A DNA stretch of 64,000 nucleotides from CAIJXB01 sp964439595 (lineage in GTDB: Bacteria; Chlamydiota; Chlamydiia; Chlamydiales; Rhabdochlamydiaceae), in NCBI GenBank assembly GCA_964439595.1, contig CAYTOK010000012.1:1-64000 (forward strand), given 5' to 3'. A program made the translations under genes and the position numbers. Numbering within the stretch: position 1 is the stretch's first letter; each line of letters begins with the position of its first letter. Below the pieces are notes generated by a model. It was not told the DNA's origin. It did no database searches and was given only the letters and a program-made list of their open reading frames with translations. Positions 26,854 through 35,477 of the stretch are shown here, in pieces.

Positions 26854-28725
26854 ATGGATAAACGATCCCTTCTTTTTATTCTTGCACTAAGTGCAAGTCT
26901 TTTTTTTGTCAATCAGTGGTTTGGCTCTAGCTCTAAACCAAAAGCGCCAGAACCTATAACTGCTACTATAGAAACTACAGAAGAACCTTCAAGGCCCATA
27001 CAACCTCCTTCTATTCCTTCTAAAGAAGAATTGTATGTTTTAGAAAACACCTTTCAACAAATTGTATTTTCTACAACAGGGGGGGCTATTTCCGAAATCA
27101 ACCTTCCTTTTAAAACGCAAAAAAACTCTCAAAGTTTGATACTTCCCATTGAGTTCGATAGGACAATGGAAAAAGACTATCCCTATAATGACTACTTTCC
27201 GGAAAAACCATTCCATGTTCTACAAAATAACGAAGACACTGTACAAGCTAGAGGGTCTTTAGGAGGATACTATCCTCTCTTACGCAGAAGTATCTTAGGG
27301 CCTAACGGCAGAATCCTTTCCCAAATTTCTCCTAGGTACTTTGCTTTTACTATCCTATCTGATGATGGAACTCCTTTTCTTTTTAATGAACCTTTTCAAG
27401 TTACCCGCTTTCAAAAAGATCTTATCGAGTTTTCTTATAGTGACTCACTGCGCAAAATAACAAAAACATTTACCCTTTCTTCTGAAAACACCCCCTACTG
27501 CCTAGAGCTAGAAGTCAAAATAGAAGGAGACAGCAGAGGACTTTGGCTTACAACAGGAGTTCCAGAGGTAGAGTTAATTTCAGATAACTTCTCCCCTGCC
27601 CTTACCTATTTAATTCAAAAAACCCCCAAACAGCGCGTAGAATCTCTTTCCTTACCTAAGTCACTCATGACGTATTCCTCTATTAGCCCAAGCTGGGTTA
27701 GTAACTCCAATGGGTTCTTAGGACTTATTGTAGAACCTCTTTCTGATATAGGGTCAGGATTCAAAGCGAACATGATAAAAGGAAGCTTGGCTCCCTCTAA
27801 GATTTCCCTCATTGACGCGCAAAACGACCTATATCCTGCGGATAAATATGCCGGGTATGAGTTCCTTATGCCGTTAAAGCCTATTTCCTCAAGTCCTTTA
27901 AAGTTTCGCATCTTTGCAGGACCTTACCAAGACAGTTTATTAAAAAATCTCGATTCCACTATTTCTCAAACTGAAAAAAATCCAGATTTTGCTGCTGCTA
28001 TGAGCTTTCAGGGATGGTTTACGTTTATCTCTGAACCATTTGCTAAATTCCTTTTTCTTTTAATGAAGTTTTTTTATCAAATAACACACTCTTGGGGATT
28101 TTCTATTATCCTTTTAACAGTAGCTCTTCGTGTTATGCTCTATCCTTTAAACGGCTGGTCCATTAAATCAACGTTAAAGATGCAACAAATTGCACCACAA
28201 ATTTCAGCAATACAAGAAAAATATAAAAAAGAGCCTAAAAAAGCGCAGCTAGCGATTGTTGAGCTTTACAGGGAAAAAAAGGTGAACCCTTTATCCGGAT
28301 GCCTTCCAATCCTAATCCAGATCCCCTTTCTTATCGGAATGTTTGACTTATTAAAATCTGTCTTCGAACTTAGAGGCGCAAGCTTTATTCCGGGCTGGAT
28401 TAATAACTTAACAGCACCGGACGTAGTCTTCTCTTGGAACTACCCTATATTCTTTTTTGGAACTAGCCTTCACCTTTTGCCTATTTTACTTGGCGGCATT
28501 ATGTATGTGCAACAGATGTTTTCTTCTCAAGCACCTAAAGATCCTAAACTCATGACAGACTCTCAAAAGCAACAAAAAATGATGGGCAACATCATGGTTG
28601 TCGTCTTTACTGTTATGTTTTACCATTTTCCTTCTGGATTAAACATCTACTGGCTATCTTCTATGGCTCTTGGAATTTTACAGCAGTGGGTTACAAACAA
28701 ACAATTAAAACTAAAAAAGACATAA
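26854..28725 (+). CDS. yidC: Membrane protein insertase YidC
   Basis: Inserts and folds inner-membrane proteins, with or without SecYEG. 623 residues: TM1 near 5-23, a large periplasmic beta domain (about 50-380), then the conserved C-terminal core of five helices starting near residue 395. The groove arginine lies in T-V-A-L-R-V-M-L-Y-P-L, followed by the amphipathic coiled hairpin (K-M-Q-Q-I-A-P-Q-I) and N-P-L-S-G-C-L-P-I-L-I-Q-I-P-F. AAGGA precedes the ATG. dnaA follows after 6 bases. yidC next to a dnaA gene matches C. trachomatis as I recall it (CT251/CT250). Confidence 0.95.
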   Translation: MDKRSLLFILALSASLFFVNQWFGSSSKPKAPEPITATIETTEEPSRPIQPPSIPSKEELYVLENTFQQIVFSTTGGAISEINLPFKTQKNSQSLILPIEFDRTMEKDYPYNDYFPEKPFHVLQNNEDTVQARGSLGGYYPLLRRSILGPNGRILSQISPRYFAFTILSDDGTPFLFNEPFQVTRFQKDLIEFSYSDSLRKITKTFTLSSENTPYCLELEVKIEGDSRGLWLTTGVPEVELISDNFSPALTYLIQKTPKQRVESLSLPKSLMTYSSISPSWVSNSNGFLGLIVEPLSDIGSGFKANMIKGSLAPSKISLIDAQNDLYPADKYAGYEFLMPLKPISSSPLKFRIFAGPYQDSLLKNLDSTISQTEKNPDFAAAMSFQGWFTFISEPFAKFLFLLMKFFYQITHSWGFSIILLTVALRVMLYPLNGWSIKSTLKMQQIAPQISAIQEKYKKEPKKAQLAIVELYREKKVNPLSGCLPILIQIPFLIGMFDLLKSVFELRGASFIPGWINNLTAPDVVFSWNYPIFFFGTSLHLLPILLGGIMYVQQMFSSQAPKDPKLMTDSQKQQKMMGNIMVVVFTVMFYHFPSGLNIYWLSSMALGILQQWVTNKQLKLKKT

Positions 28726-28731
28726 CACCTA

Positions 28732-30057
28732 ATGCAAGCATGGGAACACTTTTTAGATGATCTAAAAATACAATTAGGGAGCGAAGTTATTCAAAAATGG
28801 CTTCGCCCCCTAAAAATAGTGCACTTCGATGCGTGTAATCTATACTTGGAAGCAGAGACAAATTTTCAAGTAGAGTGGTTTGAAGAGCACATAAGACCCC
28901 TTGCTAAAAAAAAATTCCTCAACAACAACTTCCATTCCATCAAAGTTCACATCAGCTGCCAGGACCAGTCAGCTCTTAAAACTACAAAAGAGCCAAAAAA
29001 TGTAGAGCCCATCGCTCCTACTTTCACTCTTATCAAAGATCAAATAAGCCCTCTATACACAATAGATAATTTCATCTTTAATAAAGAAAACACTATCCTC
29101 CTAGAATTAATAAAAAAAGCAGCTCTAGCTAAGGAACCTCTATTTAACCCCATCTTCCTATCTGGAGGCCCCTGCTGTGGAAAAACACACCTTTTACAGG
29201 CCTTCACCAAAGAACTGGAAAAACAAAACAAGCATGTTTTATATGTAAAAGCAGAAACATTCACAGAAAATGTCATAAATGCTATCCGTAGTGGTAATAT
29301 GCAAGAATTTCGCAAAGCACATCGCCATATAGACGCTCTTGTTATAGACGATATTCAACACTTAGCAAAAAAACTAGCCACACAAGAAGAATTTTTTCAC
29401 ACTTTTAATGCTCTTCAATCTGAAGGCAAACAAATTGTTTTAAGCGCTAATGTCCCTCCTTCTCTTTTAGAAAATATAGAACCAAGACTCATTAGTCGTT
29501 TTGAGTGGGGATTATCTCTACCCATTGCCAAGTTAGAAAAATCTGACCTATTACTTATGATAAAACATCGCAGTAAGGAGTTGGGACTATCTCTTTCGGA
29601 GCCTTGTCTTATTTTTTTATTAGATAGTTTTCACTTAAGCTTAAAATCTCTCCATAGATCTTTAGAAGCCCTCTGTCTTCGAGTTACTACAAAAACACAT
29701 ATCACCCCCGAAGTTATTAAAAAACTCCTTAAAGACCTTCTACAAGAAGAAGCAAAGGGAGTTCTTACTCCCTCTAAAATTGCAACTCACGTAGCTAATT
29801 TCTATGGAATTCCCCCTAAAGACATCGTAGGAAAGTCGCAGACAAAAGAATGTGTCCTACCTAGGCAAATAGCCATGTTTCTTTGTAGAAAAGAGTTAAA
29901 AATGCCTTTTGCGATAATAGGCGAATATTTTGATAGAGATCACTCTACAGTCATGTCCAGCATAAAAATCATAGAAGAAAAAACAAAAAATAAAGACTCT
30001 GCCATACTTACTACTTTAGTAGCTTTACAACAAAAAATAGAAGAGCCTCTATACTAA
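28732..30057 (+). CDS. dnaA: DnaA-family replication initiator (second-type chlamydial DnaA)
   Basis: 441 residues with all DnaA domains: N-terminal domain I (residues 1-75, Q-K-W-L-R-P-L), linker, AAA+ domain with Walker A G-G-P-C-C-G-K-T (145-152) and Walker B V-I-D-D-I-Q-H-L (about 204-211), arginine finger region P-R-L-I-S-R-F, and domain IV with R-D-H-S-T-V, which contacts DnaA boxes. Chlamydiae commonly have two dnaA genes; the copy beside yidC is one of them. Whether it initiates at the origin or acts as a regulator is not decided here; only one copy is visible in this window. It is cotranscribed with yidC (6-base gap). Confidence 0.9.
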   Translation: MQAWEHFLDDLKIQLGSEVIQKWLRPLKIVHFDACNLYLEAETNFQVEWFEEHIRPLAKKKFLNNNFHSIKVHISCQDQSALKTTKEPKNVEPIAPTFTLIKDQISPLYTIDNFIFNKENTILLELIKKAALAKEPLFNPIFLSGGPCCGKTHLLQAFTKELEKQNKHVLYVKAETFTENVINAIRSGNMQEFRKAHRHIDALVIDDIQHLAKKLATQEEFFHTFNALQSEGKQIVLSANVPPSLLENIEPRLISRFEWGLSLPIAKLEKSDLLLMIKHRSKELGLSLSEPCLIFLLDSFHLSLKSLHRSLEALCLRVTTKTHITPEVIKKLLKDLLQEEAKGVLTPSKIATHVANFYGIPPKDIVGKSQTKECVLPRQIAMFLCRKELKMPFAIIGEYFDRDHSTVMSSIKIIEEKTKNKDSAILTTLVALQQKIEEPLY

Positions 30058-30216
30058 ATTTCTAGCTCAGAAATTTGCCCTGATTTAGTAAAAAAAATAC
30101 TGTCAAATGTTGTGTTTTGGGATCGTAAGCATATTCCTTGTCGGTAATTAATTAACCTAAAAACAGCTAAAACTACAGCAGAATTTTTTAAATAAATCCA
30201 CTTCCCTTACCTTCGT

Positions 30217-31011
30217 CTACTTTTTTTCAAGGCTTCCTATTTGCAATAGTATCGGAACAACAGTTTTTTTTAGCCAACTGAGTTCATGTCCCTCTAGACA
30301 CTTTTTCTCGTTTTTGGTTGCGTCTATTAGTTCTATTTTTCTTGTGCGGCAAATTTCATCGTTCGGATCATATACTTCTAGCAGCTCACTTAACTTTTTC
30401 AATTTTTTGTTTCTGATTGGATCTTTAGCATATAATAAATTGCTTATCGTAAATTTTTTTTCATTACTACCTGTATACGTTATATAACGAAAAGATAGAG
30501 GATGTTTTTCCCAAATATCTTTGTACTGGATTGCAAATTCATTTAAAACAAGCTCCTCAACTACTTTGCCTATTTTCTTTTTCAAATCACCTATATTATC
30601 GATTTGCTCTTTGACCTTTGAAAGCATTTTTATTTTTGTGTCAGCGCCTTGAACTTTTTCAATTTTTTTGAGAAGACCGGTCACCTGTCCAATGTTCAAA
30701 GTTTGCAAAAGAGCATCAACTTGCCCTTCGCGTCCACTATAGTGAAAAAACAGAGATGAGATTTTCCCTCTAAAGCTCTTTTGCAAATCATTTGCTATTC
30801 TCTCCTCAATACAGTTTGCAACCTTTAAACGAATATCACCTCTTTCAATTTGAGATGGAGTTTTTTCAAGCTCTTCAAAAACCCTTTTTATTATAATAAA
30901 ATCTTTCTCATTAAGACTCCCTCGAATAAGCCAAGAAAAAAAACCGGCATTTGAGTTTAGCTTGCCAAGAACATTTTCTAGATTTGAAACGTTACTTGTT
31001 ACACTACTCAT
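30217..31011 (-). CDS. Hypothetical protein
   Basis: 264 residues, unknown. It is predicted to be mainly helical and lysine-rich, with a coiled-coil-like centre (residues about 115-165, many I/L/V heptads with K/E). There is no signal peptide and no membrane segment; the N-terminus (M-S-S-V-T-S-N-V-S-N) is polar and Ser-rich. A strong AGGAGG ribosome site precedes the ATG. It is the first gene of the accessory block that also holds the three kinase-like genes, but transcribed away from them. The polar, Ser-rich start would fit type III secretion, which cannot be shown from sequence alone. Confidence 0.65.
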   Translation of the reverse strand: MSSVTSNVSNLENVLGKLNSNAGFFSWLIRGSLNEKDFIIIKRVFEELEKTPSQIERGDIRLKVANCIEERIANDLQKSFRGKISSLFFHYSGREGQVDALLQTLNIGQVTGLLKKIEKVQGADTKIKMLSKVKEQIDNIGDLKKKIGKVVEELVLNEFAIQYKDIWEKHPLSFRYITYTGSNEKKFTISNLLYAKDPIRNKKLKKLSELLEVYDPNDEICRTRKIELIDATKNEKKCLEGHELSWLKKTVVPILLQIGSLEKK

Positions 31012-31568
31012 AATAACCTCCTCTTAGCATTAAGTAGAAATATCACCTTTGTTAACTTTTCAACCGAGAAGAGATGGATTGAGCCACCACTCCTCAAGTG
31101 AATTCTTTTGTCATTCTTTTATAATTCCATGTTTTAATTTTATATTCAATAAATTTAACTGCATTTTATTATATCTATTATCTTTTTTATAATACATTTT
31201 CCATGGGTGATGCTTTGATGGGACCTTATTGCATAAATGCCTTTTAGCCGCTAGGATGCTCAGCCTATGCCCTCCTTCCAGTCTCACTCATTGGCTATCC
31301 GGCCTCTTTCCACTCCCCCCTGTGGAATCTCTAGCTTTGTCATTCACGGTTCCAATGAAGAGCGGATCTCGATAAAGGGATCTGCTTACTCCCCCTAAAA
31401 AAAATTTATCCATCTATAAAAAAAATTACACACACAAAACCCTAATATTAAACAAATAAACAAAAAGCAAACTATTCAACGTTAATAAAATCAAAATTAT
31501 TAATATTGACACTAATATATTTATATTTAAACAATAAAGATATGTATAAATAACTATAGGAAGCAATT
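31012..31568. other. Intergenic region with a GC-richer patch, upstream of the kinase genes
   Basis: 557 bases between divergent genes. Most is very AT-rich, but about 31200-31400 is clearly richer in G and C. On the minus strand one frame of that patch reads for about 36 codons, has one TGA, and continues open for about 50 codons, like a decayed gene or insertion-sequence relic. The last 130 bases before the first kinase gene are AT-rich and likely hold its promoter. Confidence 0.4.
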
Positions 31569-33437
31569 ATGCAACCATCTCCAGGTCCATTAGACCCCAC
31601 AAGCAAAGAACCATTTAATCCGGATTCCCTCAAAACACCACCTATTGGGAAGAGTCTAAAAGGGTTAAATCTCCATGAAAGGGTCCCACCTGTCGGCAAA
31701 AAGACGGCTGCTCTAGGAGGTAGAGTACAACACCCACCTCTTCACGGATCTTCTATTTCTAAAAAAATCCCAGTAGATCAGGGACTACCACCGCCGCTAA
31801 GTTCCCCTCCCCCCCCTCCTCCTCCTCCACGAGGTTTAGGATTAAAACTCCCAAGAACTCCAAAAGAGCTTCCAGTAAATTTCAGTGCCTTTTCTCCCTC
31901 CCCTCTAAAGGCTCCATATCAAAAATCACTTGCACGCATACCTAGCTCCTCCCCAGAATTCCCGCTAAGTTCTCAGAGTCCAAGCCCTAAAAAATCCTCA
32001 GGGATTGATGATTCGAGTCCGGCTTCTATTATAGCTGGCGCTAAAACACCAGAATCTACAGACATGACAGCCGATGTAATAACTGCCGTAAACAATGTAA
32101 TTGAAGCTTTAGGGTTACCAGATAGCTTACGTCAAGTAGTAGAAGAGTCTATTACGTTCGTTAAATTACATAAAGAAACCTGGAAAGAGCTAGGGCAAGA
32201 CGCTACACTTATCTTAGAAACTGGCGTAAGAATTGATTACAATGTAAATTTTAACTCAGTAACTCTTACCATTGAAGGATATGAAGTCGATTTTGATTCT
32301 TTAATCCTTCCTAAAAACAGCCCTCTTGCTGATAGAAAATTTCATGAAGATCATCTTTTTATTATTAAAAACCAGGTAAGGTATGTCAACGAAGCTAGAC
32401 AAAGAGAGGCTGAAAGAAAAGAACAACGCAAACTTGCTCTTCCAATACAAGTAATCTATATTAATACAAAAGAGAATATAGGAACGGAAGACTCACCTCG
32501 CTATTTACAAAGAGCGCTTATGTTCACATCTGATAACCAAGTACTCATGCATTTAAACAAAAAACCTATCCCCAAAATAGGCGTAGGGGGATTTAAAAAA
32601 GTATCTCTAGCTATAAATATAAAAACTGGAGAAGAATTCGGCTCTGCTAGCATCCCCTTAACAGGCCTAAGCCATCGATACGCCGCAAGGCAAGAACTTC
32701 TATGGGGTACCCACCCTGTTGTTCAATCACATCCCGACTGCCTTCAGCTAAATTCTTTTATAGCATACGATTCTAGAAAACTCTCTAAAAGTGGGGAACC
32801 TATTCAAAAAGTTCGTATTTTATATCCGCGTTTACAAGGAGAAGAGCTATTCACAATTTTAAAAGACAAAAGAAAATTAACTAAGGAAGAAAGAATCTTT
32901 ATCATAAAAAAACTAGCAGAAATCACACATCATTTTCATAAAAATGGTGTAGCACTTAAAGATCTTAAAACTGAGAATTTTTTCATTGGAAGAGATGAGG
33001 AAGGAAACATAAAAGTAACAGCTTTTGATTTCGGCCTATTACAAAACTTTGAGGAAGAAACCACCCAAGGGGGGACTCTAGATTACAAAGCTCCCGAATA
33101 TAGAGAGCTAGATAGCAAATTTACAAGCTCAAGAACCCCCCCCCTATCAAATGAAGAAAAAAACGAAAAAATAAAATTAATCGACAAAGCAAAAGGAGAT
33201 GTTTGGGCTCTTGGAATGATGCTATGCGAAGTAATAGGAGAACCCTGGGCAAGCATTAGGTACTTGCACCCCATTTTAAAGGCAACTAATGACCTTAAAG
33301 CTGATATTACAGGACTACCGGCTACCCTCCCGCTTGATGCAACTCCTCTTGAATCTCTTGTATGGAAAATGCTACAAATAAATCCCACAGATAGACCTTC
33401 TATGGATGAAGTGGTAAAAGCCCTAGAATCAATCTGA
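31569..33437 (+). CDS. Serine/threonine protein kinase-like protein with proline-rich N-terminus (kinase 1 of 3)
   Basis: 622 residues. Residues 1-165 are Pro/Ser-rich, with a run of prolines near 80-87. Residues about 170-290 form a domain shared by the three neighbours (A-L-G-L-P-D-S-L, then H-x-D-H-L-F-I-I-K-N-Q-V). A kinase domain covers about 330-622: glycine loop G-V-G-G-F-K (338-343), catalytic loop K-D-L-K-x-E-N with Asp465, Lys467 and Asn470, D-F-G (487-489), A-P-E (508-510) and G-D-V-W-A-L-G (543-549). The usual beta3 lysine is absent; S-A-S (359-361) stands there, and Lys343 lies in the glycine loop as in WNK kinases. HRD is changed to L-K-D. No signal peptide; a secreted effector kinase is a plausible role. 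Confidence 0.8.
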   Translation: MQPSPGPLDPTSKEPFNPDSLKTPPIGKSLKGLNLHERVPPVGKKTAALGGRVQHPPLHGSSISKKIPVDQGLPPPLSSPPPPPPPPRGLGLKLPRTPKELPVNFSAFSPSPLKAPYQKSLARIPSSSPEFPLSSQSPSPKKSSGIDDSSPASIIAGAKTPESTDMTADVITAVNNVIEALGLPDSLRQVVEESITFVKLHKETWKELGQDATLILETGVRIDYNVNFNSVTLTIEGYEVDFDSLILPKNSPLADRKFHEDHLFIIKNQVRYVNEARQREAERKEQRKLALPIQVIYINTKENIGTEDSPRYLQRALMFTSDNQVLMHLNKKPIPKIGVGGFKKVSLAINIKTGEEFGSASIPLTGLSHRYAARQELLWGTHPVVQSHPDCLQLNSFIAYDSRKLSKSGEPIQKVRILYPRLQGEELFTILKDKRKLTKEERIFIIKKLAEITHHFHKNGVALKDLKTENFFIGRDEEGNIKVTAFDFGLLQNFEEETTQGGTLDYKAPEYRELDSKFTSSRTPPLSNEEKNEKIKLIDKAKGDVWALGMMLCEVIGEPWASIRYLHPILKATNDLKADITGLPATLPLDATPLESLVWKMLQINPTDRPSMDEVVKALESI

Positions 33438-33480
33438 GAAAAAATACTATTTGCAATAAAAACCTAGCAGAAGATGTATT

Positions 33481-35400
33481 ATGACTATAAAATCTATCAG
33501 CCCCGACCCATTTGGCCCCCCAAAAAAAGAGCCGAAAAAAGACCTAAAAACAGCGCAGGGCTCAGTAGATATATCTCAGCACCTTAAGCCTTTTCAAGAT
33601 TGGGAAACTCCCAGCTCTAAAAAACAAAAAAAATATGAAGCTCTACCCATCTATACCTCCTCCTTACCAAGTAATGAAAACCTCAATCTGACAGTCCGAC
33701 AAAAAAAACAGATTAAACAAGTTCAATTAGCTCTAGAAGCCGCTTCTTTACACGCAGAATCACACTCTTCATTAAAAGCCGAAGTGAGCGTCCCGTCCCC
33801 TATAGAAGAAATTCCTGCTATTAGAGAAGAAAAAGGGATTAATGAAAAAAAAGATACTCCTATAAGTGAGATACCTCCTTTAACGGCTAAACAAAGAAAA
33901 CAATTACAAAAAGCTCAATTAGCTCAAGAAGCCGCTTCCCTCCGAGAAGGTTTTTCCTCTACCTCTACGGATCTTCGAGCCGCCCAAGATAATTCCGAAT
34001 TAGCAGGCGAATGGCAACTAGTAACTCGCAAAAAAGAGCCTGGCTTAAAGATAGATCCACTAGAAACACCCCTGAGTAACCTAATAGAAGCACTAGAGCT
34101 ATCGACAGAAAGAGGGACTCTCTATGAAGCCCTTGCCTATGCCACACAAAATAAAGAAAGGTGGGAATTAGAAAACCAAAATCAAGAAACGACCCTTCGA
34201 TCAGGAATTACAGTTACTTATAACAAAGAGCTCAATTCAATAACCGTTACTATAGATGGTAATTCGATAGACCTCGCTTCTTTGTCTATGAGTAATCCAC
34301 CCGATAGCGGACTTTCAGATGAAGAATTTCATCAAGATCACCTTTTTATCATTAAAAATCAGGTGGTGCTTGTCCAAAAAGCACAAGAAAAACGAGCTCG
34401 GGCTCTTCAAAACAAGAAAACGCCAATAGATATTTATTATTCAACAAAAGACCGGATAAGCACCACTAATCCTAACTTACGTCTAAAAAGAGCCCTCATG
34501 TTTACTGCAAATAACAGAGTAATCATGCATTTAAATAAAAGAGCTTTAAAGAAACACCTAGGATCTGGAGGATTTAAAAGACTTTCCCTTGCGATAGAGT
34601 TAACAACAGGAAAGAGGTTTGCTTCTGCCAGCATGCCTTTATTAAAAGAGTCTCAAATAAAGGCCTTTTCTAAAGAAGTCAAGTTTGGTGAAAGATTTAA
34701 AGGTAGACCTCATTTTGTACAAATGTATGACGTTGTTAAGTACAAGAGCAGTAAAAGAAATACCCCCAAAGCGAGGATCCTCTACGAATGCTTAGAAGGA
34801 AATGATCTTGTGGATATCTTGACATTACCAAAGGACAAACAACCGACCCAAGAAGAGAGACTTTCAATCCTCAAACAACTAGTAACTATCATATGTGATT
34901 TACATAGGGAATCTATCGCTTTGAAAGACCTTAAATTAGATAATATTTTTCTCACAAGAGACGAATATGGTGCTGTTAACATTGTCATGATTGACTTTGG
35001 GTTGCTTCAAAATATAGAGGAAGAAAACGACAAAATGTCAGGATCTTTAGTGTATTTAGCTCCAGAATATAGACGGCATATAACGAGTCTTCATCAAACA
35101 ATACCCCCCCAATACCAATTAGGAGAATTTGATAGAAGACAAGGCGATGTTTGGGCTCTTGGACTTCTGTTTTGTTTATTATTAGAGCCCAAAGATCTCT
35201 GGCAAAAGGAAATTTATGAAGCTTTGATCGAACATCAAACTTCTATAGAGGGGGAGTTTACCCCTATTTCTAGACCTCCCCTCGACAATACATTAAATTC
35301 TTTAATTTATAGCATGTTACATCCAGATCCAAAGCAAAGAGTCACCATGGAAACTGTCGATGAGTTTTTTAACCCACAAAGGCACAACCACCAAATATAA
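33481..35400 (+). CDS. Serine/threonine protein kinase-like protein (kinase 2 of 3)
   Basis: 639 residues. The N-terminus is polar and holds an internal duplication (R-Q-K-K-Q-I-K-Q-V-Q-L-A near 73 and K-Q-R-K-Q-L-Q-K-A-Q-L-A near 137). The shared domain follows (about 195-310, with H-Q-D-H-L-F-I-I-K-N-Q-V). Kinase domain about 350-639: G-S-G-G-F-K (361-366), S-A-S (382-384) in place of A-x-K, a likely alphaC Glu at 399, K-D-L-K-x-D-N with Asp483 and Asn488, D-F-G (505-507), A-P-E (527-529) and G-D-V-W-A-L-G. As in its neighbours the lysine sits in the glycine loop (Lys366). It starts 43 bases after kinase 1 ends, so the genes are probably cotranscribed tandem duplicates. Confidence 0.8.
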   Translation: MTIKSISPDPFGPPKKEPKKDLKTAQGSVDISQHLKPFQDWETPSSKKQKKYEALPIYTSSLPSNENLNLTVRQKKQIKQVQLALEAASLHAESHSSLKAEVSVPSPIEEIPAIREEKGINEKKDTPISEIPPLTAKQRKQLQKAQLAQEAASLREGFSSTSTDLRAAQDNSELAGEWQLVTRKKEPGLKIDPLETPLSNLIEALELSTERGTLYEALAYATQNKERWELENQNQETTLRSGITVTYNKELNSITVTIDGNSIDLASLSMSNPPDSGLSDEEFHQDHLFIIKNQVVLVQKAQEKRARALQNKKTPIDIYYSTKDRISTTNPNLRLKRALMFTANNRVIMHLNKRALKKHLGSGGFKRLSLAIELTTGKRFASASMPLLKESQIKAFSKEVKFGERFKGRPHFVQMYDVVKYKSSKRNTPKARILYECLEGNDLVDILTLPKDKQPTQEERLSILKQLVTIICDLHRESIALKDLKLDNIFLTRDEYGAVNIVMIDFGLLQNIEEENDKMSGSLVYLAPEYRRHITSLHQTIPPQYQLGEFDRRQGDVWALGLLFCLLLEPKDLWQKEIYEALIEHQTSIEGEFTPISRPPLDNTLNSLIYSMLHPDPKQRVTMETVDEFFNPQRHNHQI

Positions 35401-35477
35401 TAATAGAGCAAAATATTATTATTGAAATTAATTCAAAAACGCAATATAATAAATACATATTTAATATGAGGTGCTTT

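Noticed and set aside
35466..35477. Upstream ATG of kinase 3 as start
   Set aside because: It has no ribosome site and overlaps the GAGGTG that fits the TTG at 35478. The choice is not proven.
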